Shown: positions 1 to 7,139 of the stretch, in pieces | Position numbering within the stretch: position 1 is the stretch's first letter | Layout: every line of letters starts with the position of its first letter | Assembly: GCA_900546685.1 (NCBI GenBank) | Contig: UREB01000060.1 | Coordinates: 1 to 8,830 of the forward strand | Length of the DNA stretch: 8,830 nt | From: an uncultured Eubacteriales bacterium | GTDB taxonomy: Bacteria > Bacillota > Clostridia > Christensenellales > QAND01 | Direction of reading: 5' to 3' | Notes under the pieces: model-generated | The model's database searches: none | Seen by the model: only the letters and a program-made list of their open reading frames with translations | What the model was told of the DNA's origin: nothing | Made by a program: the position numbers and the translations under genes

Positions 1-199
1 GCACAGAAAGATTCATTTTATCTTCTTCATCGGAAAATATCCGCAAATTCGCAATCTTTTGCGCCACGTACACAGCATCTGATTCCGTGTCGCCCTGCTC
101 TACGCCCAGCAGAACAACCAAGCCGGGGCCGATGCGTCCCACCGTTTTCCCTGCTACGCAAACCTCCGCTTCGGTTACCCTTTGCAATACTGCTCTCAT
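1..199 (-). CDS. dtd: D-aminoacyl-tRNA deacylase (Dtd), 3' part outside the window
   Basis: Dtd hydrolyses D-amino acids, and mischarged glycine, from tRNA in the cytoplasm, recycling the tRNA and protecting translation. Only the first 66 codons are present; the frame stays open to base 1. The visible N-terminus begins MRAVLQRVTEAEV, continues with a glycine-rich GRIGPGLVVLLGVEQGD stretch at about residues 21-37 and reaches RIFSDEEDKMNLSV at about 53-66. All of these are characteristic of the family start. The full family length is about 145-150 residues, so a little over half is missing, including the SQFTL active-site motif. The start is the ATG at 199, two nucleotides after the rel stop codon. 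A GGGGGA stretch about 10 nt upstream, inside the end of rel, is the only ribosome-binding candidate, so translational coupling to rel is likely. It is the last visible gene of the secD-secF-recJ-rel-dtd unit. Identification is by the conserved N-terminus and by the well-known rel-dtd adjacency in Firmicutes. Confidence 0.93.
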   Translation of the reverse strand, partial: MRAVLQRVTEAEVCVAGKTVGRIGPGLVVLLGVEQGDTESDAVYVAQKIANLRIFSDEEDKMNLSV

Positions 200-201
200 C
201 G

Positions 202-2421
202 TTACATCGTCCCCCGATAGGCTTCAATGACATACGGCATCTTTTGAAATTGCTTGATGATGCGTTCCAGCTGATCAATGTCTTGGATCATGATTTCAAA
301 TTCCGTATGGAATACCTTGTTCTTCCCTCTATGTCCCTGAACGCTGGTAATGGGCACACCCATGCTGGAGAGGATCTGCGTCATCTCCGCCATAACACCC
401 GTTTTGTCCAGCGCAATAACGCTTAAACAGGCGCGATACCCTTCCGGAGATTCCTCTGCCCAAGCCACTTCGATGATCCGATCGTCTCCCTGGTCTATCA
501 AACTTAAAAGATTGGAGCAATCTGCACGATGTATGCTTACGCCGCGCCCTCTGGTGATAAAGCCCACAATAGGATCTCCCGGCACAGGCCTACAGCAGTG
601 TGCCATACGAACCAACATATTTTCTTGGCCCTTTACAATTACGCCATGCGAAGGCGTCCTGGCATTCTGGTTGGCTCTGTGCGCTGCTTGTTTGGCCTTT
701 TCCAAAAGCTCCGCCTTGCGTTCCTGCTTATGCTTTTTCTGGCATTCCTCGATCAAGCGCTGCAATATCTGATTGGTCGATACACCGCCGCATCCTACCG
801 CGGCATATAGGTCATCCATCTCATGAAAGGTATAACGCTTGAAGATAGGTTCCAACCATTCAGAGATAAAGAGATCCTTGTAGAGGTCAAACCCCTGCCG
901 TTTTGCCTCTTTTTCCAGCATCTCCTTCCCTTTTGCGATGTTCTCATCCTTCATTTCGCGCTTGAACCAGCCTCTTATCCGATTCTTCGCGTTGTTGGTT
1001 TTTGCAATCAGCAGCCAGTCGCGGCTGGGATGGCCATCCTTGCGCGTTTGTATCTGCACCACGTCGCCTGTATTCAATTCTGTATCCAGCGGTACAATGC
1101 GTCCGTTTACCTTCGCGCCAACACAGGTGTCGCCTACACGAGAGTGAATTCTGTACGCAAAGTCGATGGGTGTAGAGCCTCGCTTTAGCGTAATGACCTC
1201 TCCCTTTGGCGTAAAAACAAAGACTTCGTCAGTAAACATATCCAAACGCGTAACATCGATGGTTTCTTCTGGGTCCGGCTCATCATCCTTAATATTTTTT
1301 AAATCGCGGAACCAAGCGATCTTCTCGTCAAAATCCTTATCCTCTTTGCCTTCCTTGTATTTCCAATGCGCCGCTACGCCATATTCCGCAGTGCGATGCA
1401 TTTCAAAGGTACGAATCTGCACCTCAAACAAAATACCGGCAGAATTGATAACGGTCGTATGCAGGGATTGGTACATATTGGATTTTGGCATCGCAATAAA
1501 ATCCTTAAACCGTCCAGGAATAGGCTTATACAACGTATGCACCATACCCAATGCCGCATAGCAATCCCTTACAGTATTCACAATGATACGCATCGCCATC
1601 AGGTCATAAATCTCATTCGGCTCTCTGCCTTGATTCACCATTTTTTTATAAATAGAATATACGTGCTTTTCCCGTCCCTCGATCTCACATTCAATGCCCA
1701 TCTCCGTGAGCTGCGTTTTGAAAAAGTCCATCTGCTTTTGCAAAAAATCTGCCTGTCTGGGACGCAACTTGGCAACCTCGGAAACAATGTACTCGTATTT
1801 TTCCGGCTCCAGATATTTTAGGGCCAGATCCTCCAGCTCACTACGTATGGCGTATATCCCAAGCCGGTGAGCAATCGGTGCATAAATATCCAGTGTCTCT
1901 TGCGCGATCCGTCTGCGTTTCTCTTCATTGAGCGCATAGAGCGTGCGCATGTTGTGCAGCCTATCCGCCAATTTGATGATGATGACCCGGACATCCTTTA
2001 CCATGGCCATCAGCATTTTGCGCAAGCTCTCAGCCTGGCGTTCCTGACGGCTTACCATATTGATCTTATCCAGCTTTGTTACGCCATCTACCAAATGCGC
2101 CACCACAGCGCCAAAACGCTGTGTAATATCCTCCCGGCTCATCTCGGTATCTTCCACAACGTCGTGCAGCAACGCTGCGGCTATGGTCTCATAATCCATG
2201 CCATAATCAATCAATATCTTGGCAACAGCGCAGGGATGGGTGATGTATGGCTCTCCAGATTTTCTAAATTGCCCATGGTGCGCGCACGCAGCAAATTCAA
2301 GCACACGATCTACCAAATCATATTGATCTTCCGGCAAGGTTTGCTTTAGCTGCGCCATCCAGGGCGCAAAGGTCTGTTTTTGCTGCTCAAGCAACTCTTT
2401 GGTCATCTCTTGTCCTTGCAT
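202..2421 (-). CDS. rel: Bifunctional (p)ppGpp synthetase/hydrolase Rel (RelA/SpoT family)
   Basis: Rel makes (p)ppGpp from ATP and GDP/GTP on starved ribosomes and also hydrolyses it, so it is the central stringent-response enzyme. The protein is 739 aa, the normal size for long RSH proteins. Domains in order: an HD hydrolase with THP (His62), HDVVEDT (His86, Asp87, Glu90, Asp91) and LADRLHNMRT (Asp153); a synthetase with GREKHVYSIYKKM at 249-261, YDLMAMRI (Asp273) and FEVQIRT (Glu333); a TGS domain at about 398-459; a zinc-finger-like segment with HCCRPVPGD at 608-616 and HRADC at 631-635; and a C-terminal ACT domain at about 660-737. The synthetase loop reads RFKD (304-307), the RxKD form of bifunctional enzymes rather than the ExDD of RelA-type monofunctional ones. 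With the intact HD residues, this predicts both activities. Start: ATG at 2421 is 4 nt after the recJ stop, with GGGTGGTG 5 nt upstream. An ATG at 2406 (codon 6) has a cleaner AAGGA 6 nt upstream and may be the real start. Confidence 0.98.
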   Translation of the reverse strand: MQGQEMTKELLEQQKQTFAPWMAQLKQTLPEDQYDLVDRVLEFAACAHHGQFRKSGEPYITHPCAVAKILIDYGMDYETIAAALLHDVVEDTEMSREDITQRFGAVVAHLVDGVTKLDKINMVSRQERQAESLRKMLMAMVKDVRVIIIKLADRLHNMRTLYALNEEKRRRIAQETLDIYAPIAHRLGIYAIRSELEDLALKYLEPEKYEYIVSEVAKLRPRQADFLQKQMDFFKTQLTEMGIECEIEGREKHVYSIYKKMVNQGREPNEIYDLMAMRIIVNTVRDCYAALGMVHTLYKPIPGRFKDFIAMPKSNMYQSLHTTVINSAGILFEVQIRTFEMHRTAEYGVAAHWKYKEGKEDKDFDEKIAWFRDLKNIKDDEPDPEETIDVTRLDMFTDEVFVFTPKGEVITLKRGSTPIDFAYRIHSRVGDTCVGAKVNGRIVPLDTELNTGDVVQIQTRKDGHPSRDWLLIAKTNNAKNRIRGWFKREMKDENIAKGKEMLEKEAKRQGFDLYKDLFISEWLEPIFKRYTFHEMDDLYAAVGCGGVSTNQILQRLIEECQKKHKQERKAELLEKAKQAAHRANQNARTPSHGVIVKGQENMLVRMAHCCRPVPGDPIVGFITRGRGVSIHRADCSNLLSLIDQGDDRIIEVAWAEESPEGYRACLSVIALDKTGVMAEMTQILSSMGVPITSVQGHRGKNKVFHTEFEIMIQDIDQLERIIKQFQKMPYVIEAYRGTM

Positions 2422-2425
2422 CGTA

Positions 2426-4702
2426 TCACCACCCTTTTTGCAGTGCCGTATAAATGCTGCTTTCTCCTAAATCGCTCTTTTGAGGATGCGGATCTACCCA
2501 CATGGTACTCTGTTCAAAATTTAAAAAAGCCAGATCTTCAAAGATTGCCAGGGCTGCAGCCGCCTGGTAAGGCTCCACCCCGGCGGACAGTGAAAGCCGA
2601 TGACATCGCTCATGAAACTGCATCGCGCCGGAGCCCATCTTCTTACACTGTAAGTATACACGAATCAAGTCCTCCCGGCACAGCCTCATTTTGGAAACCG
2701 TCGATTTTATTTCCTGTGTATCATCCAGCACCGGGAGTTCTTTTCTCCATGCGCCACCCCCCACAAGCAGCGCATTCATTCGATGCTTATTTTTGGGATA
2801 ATGCAATACGGACAGATCGATAATCGCTGATAAACCATCCTCTCGAATCTGCTTGAAAAGGCGGTTTGCCGCAATCGGCGTTAAGCAGCAAACATATGTT
2901 CCAAACGGATGCTCATGAGCCGCCTTGTAAAATGCGCTGTAATCCTGGAACCGCGGAGAAAAGGACGGCAGTGCTTTGGCCAGATCAAATATCAATTGGC
3001 AGTCCAGCGTGTTTGCCAGATCCTCGAGGCCCTCTACATGAATACTATGTTGCTTATATAGGCATTTGGCCCGTTTTACCTGCCGAAACTCATCCAGTTC
3101 CAGCACAGCGGAAACATCGATTCTTTGATTTGGTATCGGCATATCCTTGCCGGCAATGCGAAAAGCAATCATTTCCGCTGTATGCTGGTCTTTCTCCAAT
3201 ACATATTTGGCATGATCTCCCGTTTTCCCTAAAGGAGCAGAAGAAATCACCCGTACATTTTCAAATAGGGCGGTCGGCGTGGGATTTCCCATGCCAAACG
3301 GCGCCATGGCAGAAAAGCTCTCTGCCAGAGGCACCGTTACATCCTCCGGCGTCAGCAATACATCGCAATCCACCGTTGGAACCCAGGTAGAAAGTGGATA
3401 GTGCGTACAAAAAAACTCATTATATCGCTCCATGAAAGCCGGCAAGTTTTCTTGCTTTAAGGAAAACCCACCCGCCTGAGCATGTCCGCCATATTTAATC
3501 ATCAGGTCTCGGCATGCATCCAGCGCTTCAAAGATATGCACGCCTGGAATGCCCCTGGCAGAACCCGTCGCTACCCCATTTTCCAAACAGATTACAGCGC
3601 TCGGCCGTTGATACAGTTCCACTAGCCTTGAGGCCACAATGCCCGCTACCCCGCTGTGCCAGCCCTCCTTTGCCACCACGGCAACGCGTTGGCTGTCTAC
3701 ATATTCATCCAGCAGCTGACAGGCCTGCTTGAGCATTTCCTGCTCCGTCTGCTGCCTGCGTTGATTCTCTTCATCCAGCTCGACAGCCAATTCCATCGCG
3801 TTCTTCCGATCCTCGGCCAGAAGCAGGCGCAGCGCCCGCTTTGCATCCCCCAGCCGTCCTGCAGCGTTGATTCTCGGGCCAAAGCCAAACCCAATATTGC
3901 CAGATCCTATCTGTTTTCCATGCAATCCGCATACTTTACTCAGTGCCTCAATGGCATATCTCGGCCGTTGATTCATACGTTCTAGGCCCTTTTTCACGAT
4001 GGATCGGTTTTCATCCAACAGAGGCACAATATCTGCTACCGTTGCCATCGCCACCAAATCAATGGCCTCCATGGCTCGTTCAAATCCAAAAAGCGCATGG
4101 CAAAGCTTAAATGCAACGCCTGCCCCGCAAAGCATATGAAATGGATAATCCGGCGAAATGTGGGGGTTTATAACTATGGCATCCGGCAACTCCTCCAGCG
4201 GCTCATGGTGATCCGTTATAATCAGCTGCAATCCCAACTGCTTTGCTAGGGCAGCTTCGTTGAGGTTTGTGATGCCACAATCCACCGTTATGAGCAGATC
4301 GCTTGTCTGTGCAATGCGCTTGACAGCCTCCGCATTCAGCCCATAGCCATCCTGTTTTCTATCCGGGATGACGATGTTAACCTCTGCCCCTGCCTGCGCC
4401 AGCATAGGCGCCAAAACAGCACAGCTGCATACGCCGTCGCAATCATAATCCCCATACACCGTGATATGCTTTTTCTCGGCCAGCGCCTGCTCAATGCAAT
4501 CTACTGCTTGCTCCATATGCTCTAAGAAAAATGGATCATGAAACACATTCCCCTGCAAAAAGGCGTCTGCCTGTTCCGTCTCATGGATCCCTCTGTTGTA
4601 TAAAAGGCCTGCAGCCTGGCGCGTCAATCCCGTATGCTTTGCAATCCTTGTAATACACGCCAATTCCTCTTCTGTATGCTTCGGCACGCGAAAGGTCAGC
4701 AT
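2426..4702 (-). CDS. recJ: Single-stranded-DNA-specific 5'-3' exonuclease RecJ
   Basis: RecJ degrades single-stranded DNA 5' to 3' in recombinational repair (RecFOR pathway), mismatch repair and base-excision repair, using two metal ions held by DHH-family motifs. The protein is 758 aa. Core motifs in order: DYDCDG at 85-90, DCG at 141-143, DHH at 164-166, NPH at 179-181 and VADIVPL at 222-228. Then come the DHHA1 part with GWHSGVAGIVASRL (347-360), GSARGI (380-385) and GGHAQAGGF (405-413), and the OB-fold segment with PFGMGNPTP (468-476). Residues from about 560 to the end form an extra C-terminal domain. That makes the protein far longer than the roughly 577-residue E. coli enzyme and close to the Bacillus size. 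The start ATG at 4702 has AAGGGAGG (4710-4717) 7 nt upstream. An out-of-frame ATG lies inside that region and is ignored. The stop at 2426-2428 lies 4 nt before rel, so the two are probably coupled. All catalytic motifs are intact. Confidence 0.98.
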   Translation of the reverse strand: MLTFRVPKHTEEELACITRIAKHTGLTRQAAGLLYNRGIHETEQADAFLQGNVFHDPFFLEHMEQAVDCIEQALAEKKHITVYGDYDCDGVCSCAVLAPMLAQAGAEVNIVIPDRKQDGYGLNAEAVKRIAQTSDLLITVDCGITNLNEAALAKQLGLQLIITDHHEPLEELPDAIVINPHISPDYPFHMLCGAGVAFKLCHALFGFERAMEAIDLVAMATVADIVPLLDENRSIVKKGLERMNQRPRYAIEALSKVCGLHGKQIGSGNIGFGFGPRINAAGRLGDAKRALRLLLAEDRKNAMELAVELDEENQRRQQTEQEMLKQACQLLDEYVDSQRVAVVAKEGWHSGVAGIVASRLVELYQRPSAVICLENGVATGSARGIPGVHIFEALDACRDLMIKYGGHAQAGGFSLKQENLPAFMERYNEFFCTHYPLSTWVPTVDCDVLLTPEDVTVPLAESFSAMAPFGMGNPTPTALFENVRVISSAPLGKTGDHAKYVLEKDQHTAEMIAFRIAGKDMPIPNQRIDVSAVLELDEFRQVKRAKCLYKQHSIHVEGLEDLANTLDCQLIFDLAKALPSFSPRFQDYSAFYKAAHEHPFGTYVCCLTPIAANRLFKQIREDGLSAIIDLSVLHYPKNKHRMNALLVGGGAWRKELPVLDDTQEIKSTVSKMRLCREDLIRVYLQCKKMGSGAMQFHERCHRLSLSAGVEPYQAAAALAIFEDLAFLNFEQSTMWVDPHPQKSDLGESSIYTALQKGW

Positions 4703-4709
4703 CTTTCAT

Positions 4710-4717
4710 CCTCCCTT
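4710..4717 (-). promoter_or_regulatory. Ribosome binding site of recJ
   Basis: AAGGGAGG on the minus strand lies 7 nt before the ATG at 4702. It supports independent initiation of recJ translation after the 83-bp gap that follows secF, and it fixes the recJ start. Confidence 0.8.
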
Positions 4718-4728
4718 CTTGGGATATA

Positions 4729-4761
4729 GGAAAAGCCTCTCGCTCATCCGAAAGGCTTTCC
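4729..4761 (-). terminator. Hairpin between secF and recJ; weak terminator, attenuator or processing site
   Basis: In transcript orientation GGAAAGCCT pairs with AGGCTTTTCC, with one bulged base. Inside, after one mismatch, there is a short CGA-type inner stem closing a 6-nt loop. The hairpin begins about 24 nt after the secF stop and ends about 11 nt before the recJ Shine-Dalgarno. The 3' side is followed by TATATCCC, not a U-run, so it is not a canonical intrinsic terminator. Partial termination, a 3' stabilising or RNA-processing element, or modulation of recJ expression relative to secDF are all compatible. The inverted repeat is seen directly; its role is inference. Confidence 0.45.
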
Positions 4762-4785
4762 GGCGCAAACCAGCAATCGTTTCGT

Positions 4786-5766
4786 TTACTTCCGCTTGGC
4801 TTTTTGCGCTTTTTTGTTTTTGTTTTTTTCATACTCCGCTTTTTTGGCTTGTTTATCCATCGGCACAGCTGCAACCTCTATCCCCTTTTTGCTCCGCCGA
4901 ACCATCATATCCCATATTGGGGCCGCTAAGAACAGACTAGAATATGTGCCCGCCACCAAGCCGACGATAATTGGGAACGCAAATTCCTTGATCGAGGACG
5001 GGCCCAAAATGAACAGGATCACAATGGTAACCAATGTTGTGGCGGACGTATAAAGGCTTCTCGTCAGCGTTTTCCGTAACGAACTATCTACCAATTCATC
5101 CAGCTCTATGGCAGGGTCTGCCTTTCTTATTTCTCGCATCCTATCAAACACCACGATGGTGTTGTTGATGCTATAACCTACAATCGTCAGCACAGCCGCA
5201 ATAAAAGAACTATTGATCTCCACGCGGAAAATGCACACAAACGCCATCATGATCAATACATCATGCAACAGACAGATGATAGAGGATACGCCAAAATGAA
5301 ATTCAAAGCGAATTGAGATATACAGCAGAATCAATGCGCCGGCAATCGCTACTGAGAGAACCGCATTTTTAATCAGTGATGCGCTTGCCACCGCCCCAAT
5401 ACGCTCTACATTGATCAGCTCAGCTTCCGGATATACTTCATGGATCTTTGCCATGATAGTGTCTCTCTGCGCAATGTCCGCCGCTTCATCAGCTTGCGGC
5501 CGTATCCTCATTTGGGCCTGTGTTCCTTCTCCCGACTTATCCAGTCTGAAAACGGTAAATCCCTTTTCCCCGGCGTTGGATACGCAATTTTGCAAATCTT
5601 CGATATCATAGGTTTGCTTGAGGTCTACCGTCAAAATCGAGCCGCCCGTAAAATCGATGCCAAGGTTAAATCCGCCCATAAAAACGGCGCATAGTATCCC
5701 AATGAGGATAATGGCAGCCGAAAGAATTATGAATTTCTTGCTATGCTTTACAAAGGAAAACTTCAT
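4786..5766 (-). CDS. secF: Protein translocase subunit SecF
   Basis: SecF pairs with SecD in the cytoplasmic membrane. The pair uses the proton motive force to help pull exported proteins through SecYEG. The protein is 326 aa from the chosen start. It has an N-terminal membrane helix (about 12-30), then LGIDFTGG (35-42), an extracytoplasmic domain up to about residue 125, and five further helices at about 126-147, 152-172, 177-197, 231-248 and 256-278. The SecF signature GYSINNTIVVFDRMRE is at 187-202. The last 28 or so residues are a cytoplasmic tail very rich in lysine (about 299-326). The frame opens three codons further upstream with GTG 5775 and ATG 5772. The GAGGTG Shine-Dalgarno covers the GTG and abuts ATG 5772, whereas ATG 5766 lies 6 nt from it and gives the family-like MKFSFVKHSKKF start. 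The secD stop TGA is embedded in the Shine-Dalgarno, so translation is probably coupled. Confidence 0.98.
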   Translation of the reverse strand: MKFSFVKHSKKFIILSAAIILIGILCAVFMGGFNLGIDFTGGSILTVDLKQTYDIEDLQNCVSNAGEKGFTVFRLDKSGEGTQAQMRIRPQADEAADIAQRDTIMAKIHEVYPEAELINVERIGAVASASLIKNAVLSVAIAGALILLYISIRFEFHFGVSSIICLLHDVLIMMAFVCIFRVEINSSFIAAVLTIVGYSINNTIVVFDRMREIRKADPAIELDELVDSSLRKTLTRSLYTSATTLVTIVILFILGPSSIKEFAFPIIVGLVAGTYSSLFLAAPIWDMMVRRSKKGIEVAAVPMDKQAKKAEYEKNKNKKAQKAKRK

Positions 5767-5772
5767 CGCCAT

Positions 5773-5778
5773 CACCTC
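5773..5778 (-). promoter_or_regulatory. secF: Ribosome binding site of secF overlapping the secD stop
   Basis: GAGGTG on the minus strand shares bases with the TGA stop of secD (5777-5779) and lies exactly 6 nt before ATG 5766. The GTG at 5775 lies within it and the ATG at 5772 directly abuts it, so this site decides the start in favour of ATG 5766. Confidence 0.75.
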
Positions 5779-7021
5779 ACTGTTTTATAAACCATTTTCT
5801 ATTTTTTACGCCAATTTTTACAACCTGGCGAAGCAGAAAACGCGTTATGAAGATAGCGGAAATCATGGAACAGCCAATGCCAATGGCCAGCGTAAAGGCA
5901 AAACCTTGAATGCTGCCTACACCAAAAATCATTAGGACAACAGTTGCGATCAGCGTGGTGACGTTGGAATCCAGTATAGCGGAAAAAGCTCTCTTAAATC
6001 CATTCTCCACAGCTGTATGGATTGATTTATCCGCCCGAAGCTCTTCCTTCATACGCTCAAAGATAATGACGTTTGCGTCTACGGCCATACCGATGGACAA
6101 TAGCACCCCGGCAATACCGGGCAACGTTAGCTGTACCTTAGGCATTGTAAGAATACAGAAGAACATGATAACAATATAGAACAAAAGCGCAATGCAACTC
6201 ATCAACCCAGGCAGCCTGTAAATAAAGATCATGAATAGCATGATCACCACAATACCAATGATGCCGGCAATTACGCCTTTGCTTAGCGCATCATAGCCCA
6301 ACGTCGCGCTGATCATACGCACTTCCTGTTCTTGAAGCGTCAAAGGCAGGGCACCGGATTCTATCTGCGTTGCTAGCTCCTGCGCGCTTTCGGCCGTAAA
6401 GCTACCTTCTATGACGCCGCTACCCCCGGTGATCGCAGAATTCACCGTGGGGCTAGAAATGAGCTTGTCATCCACATAGATGCTAAGCTGTTTGCCTATG
6501 TTGTTTGCTGTCGCCTCCGCAAATGCTGCGGTGCCTTCACTGTCCAGGCTAAAGGAAACCACCCATTTCCCGTCCATGTTGCCCGCCTTAGCTTGGGTAA
6601 CATGCTCTCCTTCCACGACGACATTGCCATCGGCGTCTTTCCACTCCAGCTTGGCTGGGGAACTCAAATATTCGCTGATGGTGGATGGATCTTCCTCTGC
6701 AGATGGGATCTCAACACGGATGCCTCTATCCCCCTGTCGGGTAACGGTGGCTTCAGTCATCCCTTTATCGCTCAACCGTTTTTGCAAAATGGTGATCGTT
6801 CCGCCCATTTTGCTGTCAAAATCCTCTATGCCTTCATCGCTGGCCTCATATACAGCGGAAAAACCACCGGTCAGATCCAGCCCCAGCTTGGTTTGTTTCA
6901 ATTGGGTTTCCATCGGTAAAATCTCCTTTACCCCAAACGAAATGCCAAACAGCGAAACATAGAGCATCACGGCCAGAATGACCAAAATAATAGTCAACCT
7001 GACGATGCCTTGCTTTCTCAT
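5777..7021 (-). CDS. secD: Protein translocase subunit SecD
   Basis: SecD is the partner of SecF in the proton-driven accessory complex of the Sec translocon. From ATG 7021 it is 414 aa, in the usual range for separate Firmicute SecD proteins (Bacillus has a fused SecDF). Helix 1 is at about 7-28, followed by KLGLDLTGG (about 45-53). A large extracytoplasmic P1-type domain spans roughly 55-245, with paired beta-rich segments (TVTRQGDRGIRVEIP and the segment around DDKLISSPTV). Five more helices follow at about 248-268, 271-291, 300-320, 352-370 and 374-396. The signature GMAVDANVIIFERMKEE is at about 311-327, and its Asp is the conserved residue linked to proton transfer. A GTG two codons upstream (7027) is only 2 nt from the AGGAGG box, while ATG 7021 is 8 nt away and preferred. 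It is the first gene of the operon, about 40 nt downstream of a near-consensus promoter. Confidence 0.98.
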   Translation of the reverse strand: MRKQGIVRLTIILVILAVMLYVSLFGISFGVKEILPMETQLKQTKLGLDLTGGFSAVYEASDEGIEDFDSKMGGTITILQKRLSDKGMTEATVTRQGDRGIRVEIPSAEEDPSTISEYLSSPAKLEWKDADGNVVVEGEHVTQAKAGNMDGKWVVSFSLDSEGTAAFAEATANNIGKQLSIYVDDKLISSPTVNSAITGGSGVIEGSFTAESAQELATQIESGALPLTLQEQEVRMISATLGYDALSKGVIAGIIGIVVIMLFMIFIYRLPGLMSCIALLFYIVIMFFCILTMPKVQLTLPGIAGVLLSIGMAVDANVIIFERMKEELRADKSIHTAVENGFKRAFSAILDSNVTTLIATVVLMIFGVGSIQGFAFTLAIGIGCSMISAIFITRFLLRQVVKIGVKNRKWFIKQ

Positions 7022-7029
7022 TCCCACAA

Positions 7030-7035
7030 CCTCCT
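7030..7035 (-). promoter_or_regulatory. secD: Ribosome binding site of secD
   Basis: A perfect AGGAGG on the minus strand lies 8 nt before ATG 7021 and only 2 nt before the in-frame GTG at 7027. The spacing favours the ATG. Confidence 0.8.
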
Positions 7036-7068
7036 GGGCTCGTCCAAAGAAATAATACTTATTGGTTT

Positions 7069-7097
7069 ATTATATGGGTTCGCGAATCTTCCGTCAA
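7069..7097 (-). promoter_or_regulatory. Sigma-A promoter of the secD-secF-recJ-rel-dtd operon
   Basis: On the minus strand, TTGACG (7092-7097) and TATAAT (7069-7074) are separated by exactly 17 bp. That is 5/6 and 6/6 to the vegetative consensus. The expected transcription start is near 7062, giving a leader of about 40 nt that ends in the AGGAGG box of secD. The promoter sits right after the terminator of the upstream gene, so secD starts its own transcription unit. I see no operator-like inverted repeat or riboswitch fold in this short leader. Confidence 0.85.
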
Positions 7098-7104
7098 TAT
7101 AACA

Positions 7105-7135
7105 AAAAAGGATGGGCTGCCTTCCCATCCTTTTT
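7105..7135 (-). terminator. Intrinsic terminator after the small membrane protein gene
   Basis: A perfect 12-bp inverted repeat (AAAAAGGATGGG / CCCATCCTTTTT) has a 7-nt loop. It gives a GGATGGG/CCCATCC stem followed by a U-run in transcript orientation. It begins 4 nt after the stop codon at 7140. Because it is A-rich on one side and T-rich on the other it could act in both directions, but no convergent plus-strand gene is seen. It separates the membrane-protein unit from the secD promoter. Confidence 0.92.
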
Positions 7136-7139
7136 GTAT

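Noticed and set aside
350..2349. Several long plus-strand open frames (for example 350-772, 823-1188, 1366-1821, 1867-2349)
   Set aside because: They lie antisense to rel, whose domains and catalytic residues are intact along the whole stretch. They have no recognisable motifs and are expected shadows of a well-coded minus-strand gene.
2866..3390. Plus-strand 174-codon frame antisense to recJ
   Set aside because: The translation is low-complexity and proline/serine/histidine-rich, with no family resemblance, and it overlaps conserved RecJ sequence.
4581..4874. Minus-strand 97-codon frame spanning the end of secF and the start of recJ
   Set aside because: It is the +1 frame of the lysine-rich secF tail running into an out-of-frame part of recJ. 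It has no good ribosome site and no family resemblance, and I noted it only in connection with the slippery A-runs.
6480..6962. Plus-strand 160-codon frame antisense to secD
   Set aside because: It is composed mainly of Ser, Pro, Leu and Ala as expected from the reverse of hydrophobic coding sequence. It has no family resemblance and overlaps conserved SecD.
7022..7062. Riboswitch or Sec-responsive arrest peptide in the secD leader
   Set aside because: The leader is only about 40 nt. It has no stable fold beyond a weak CCAA/TTGG pairing and no upstream open frame with a ribosome site.
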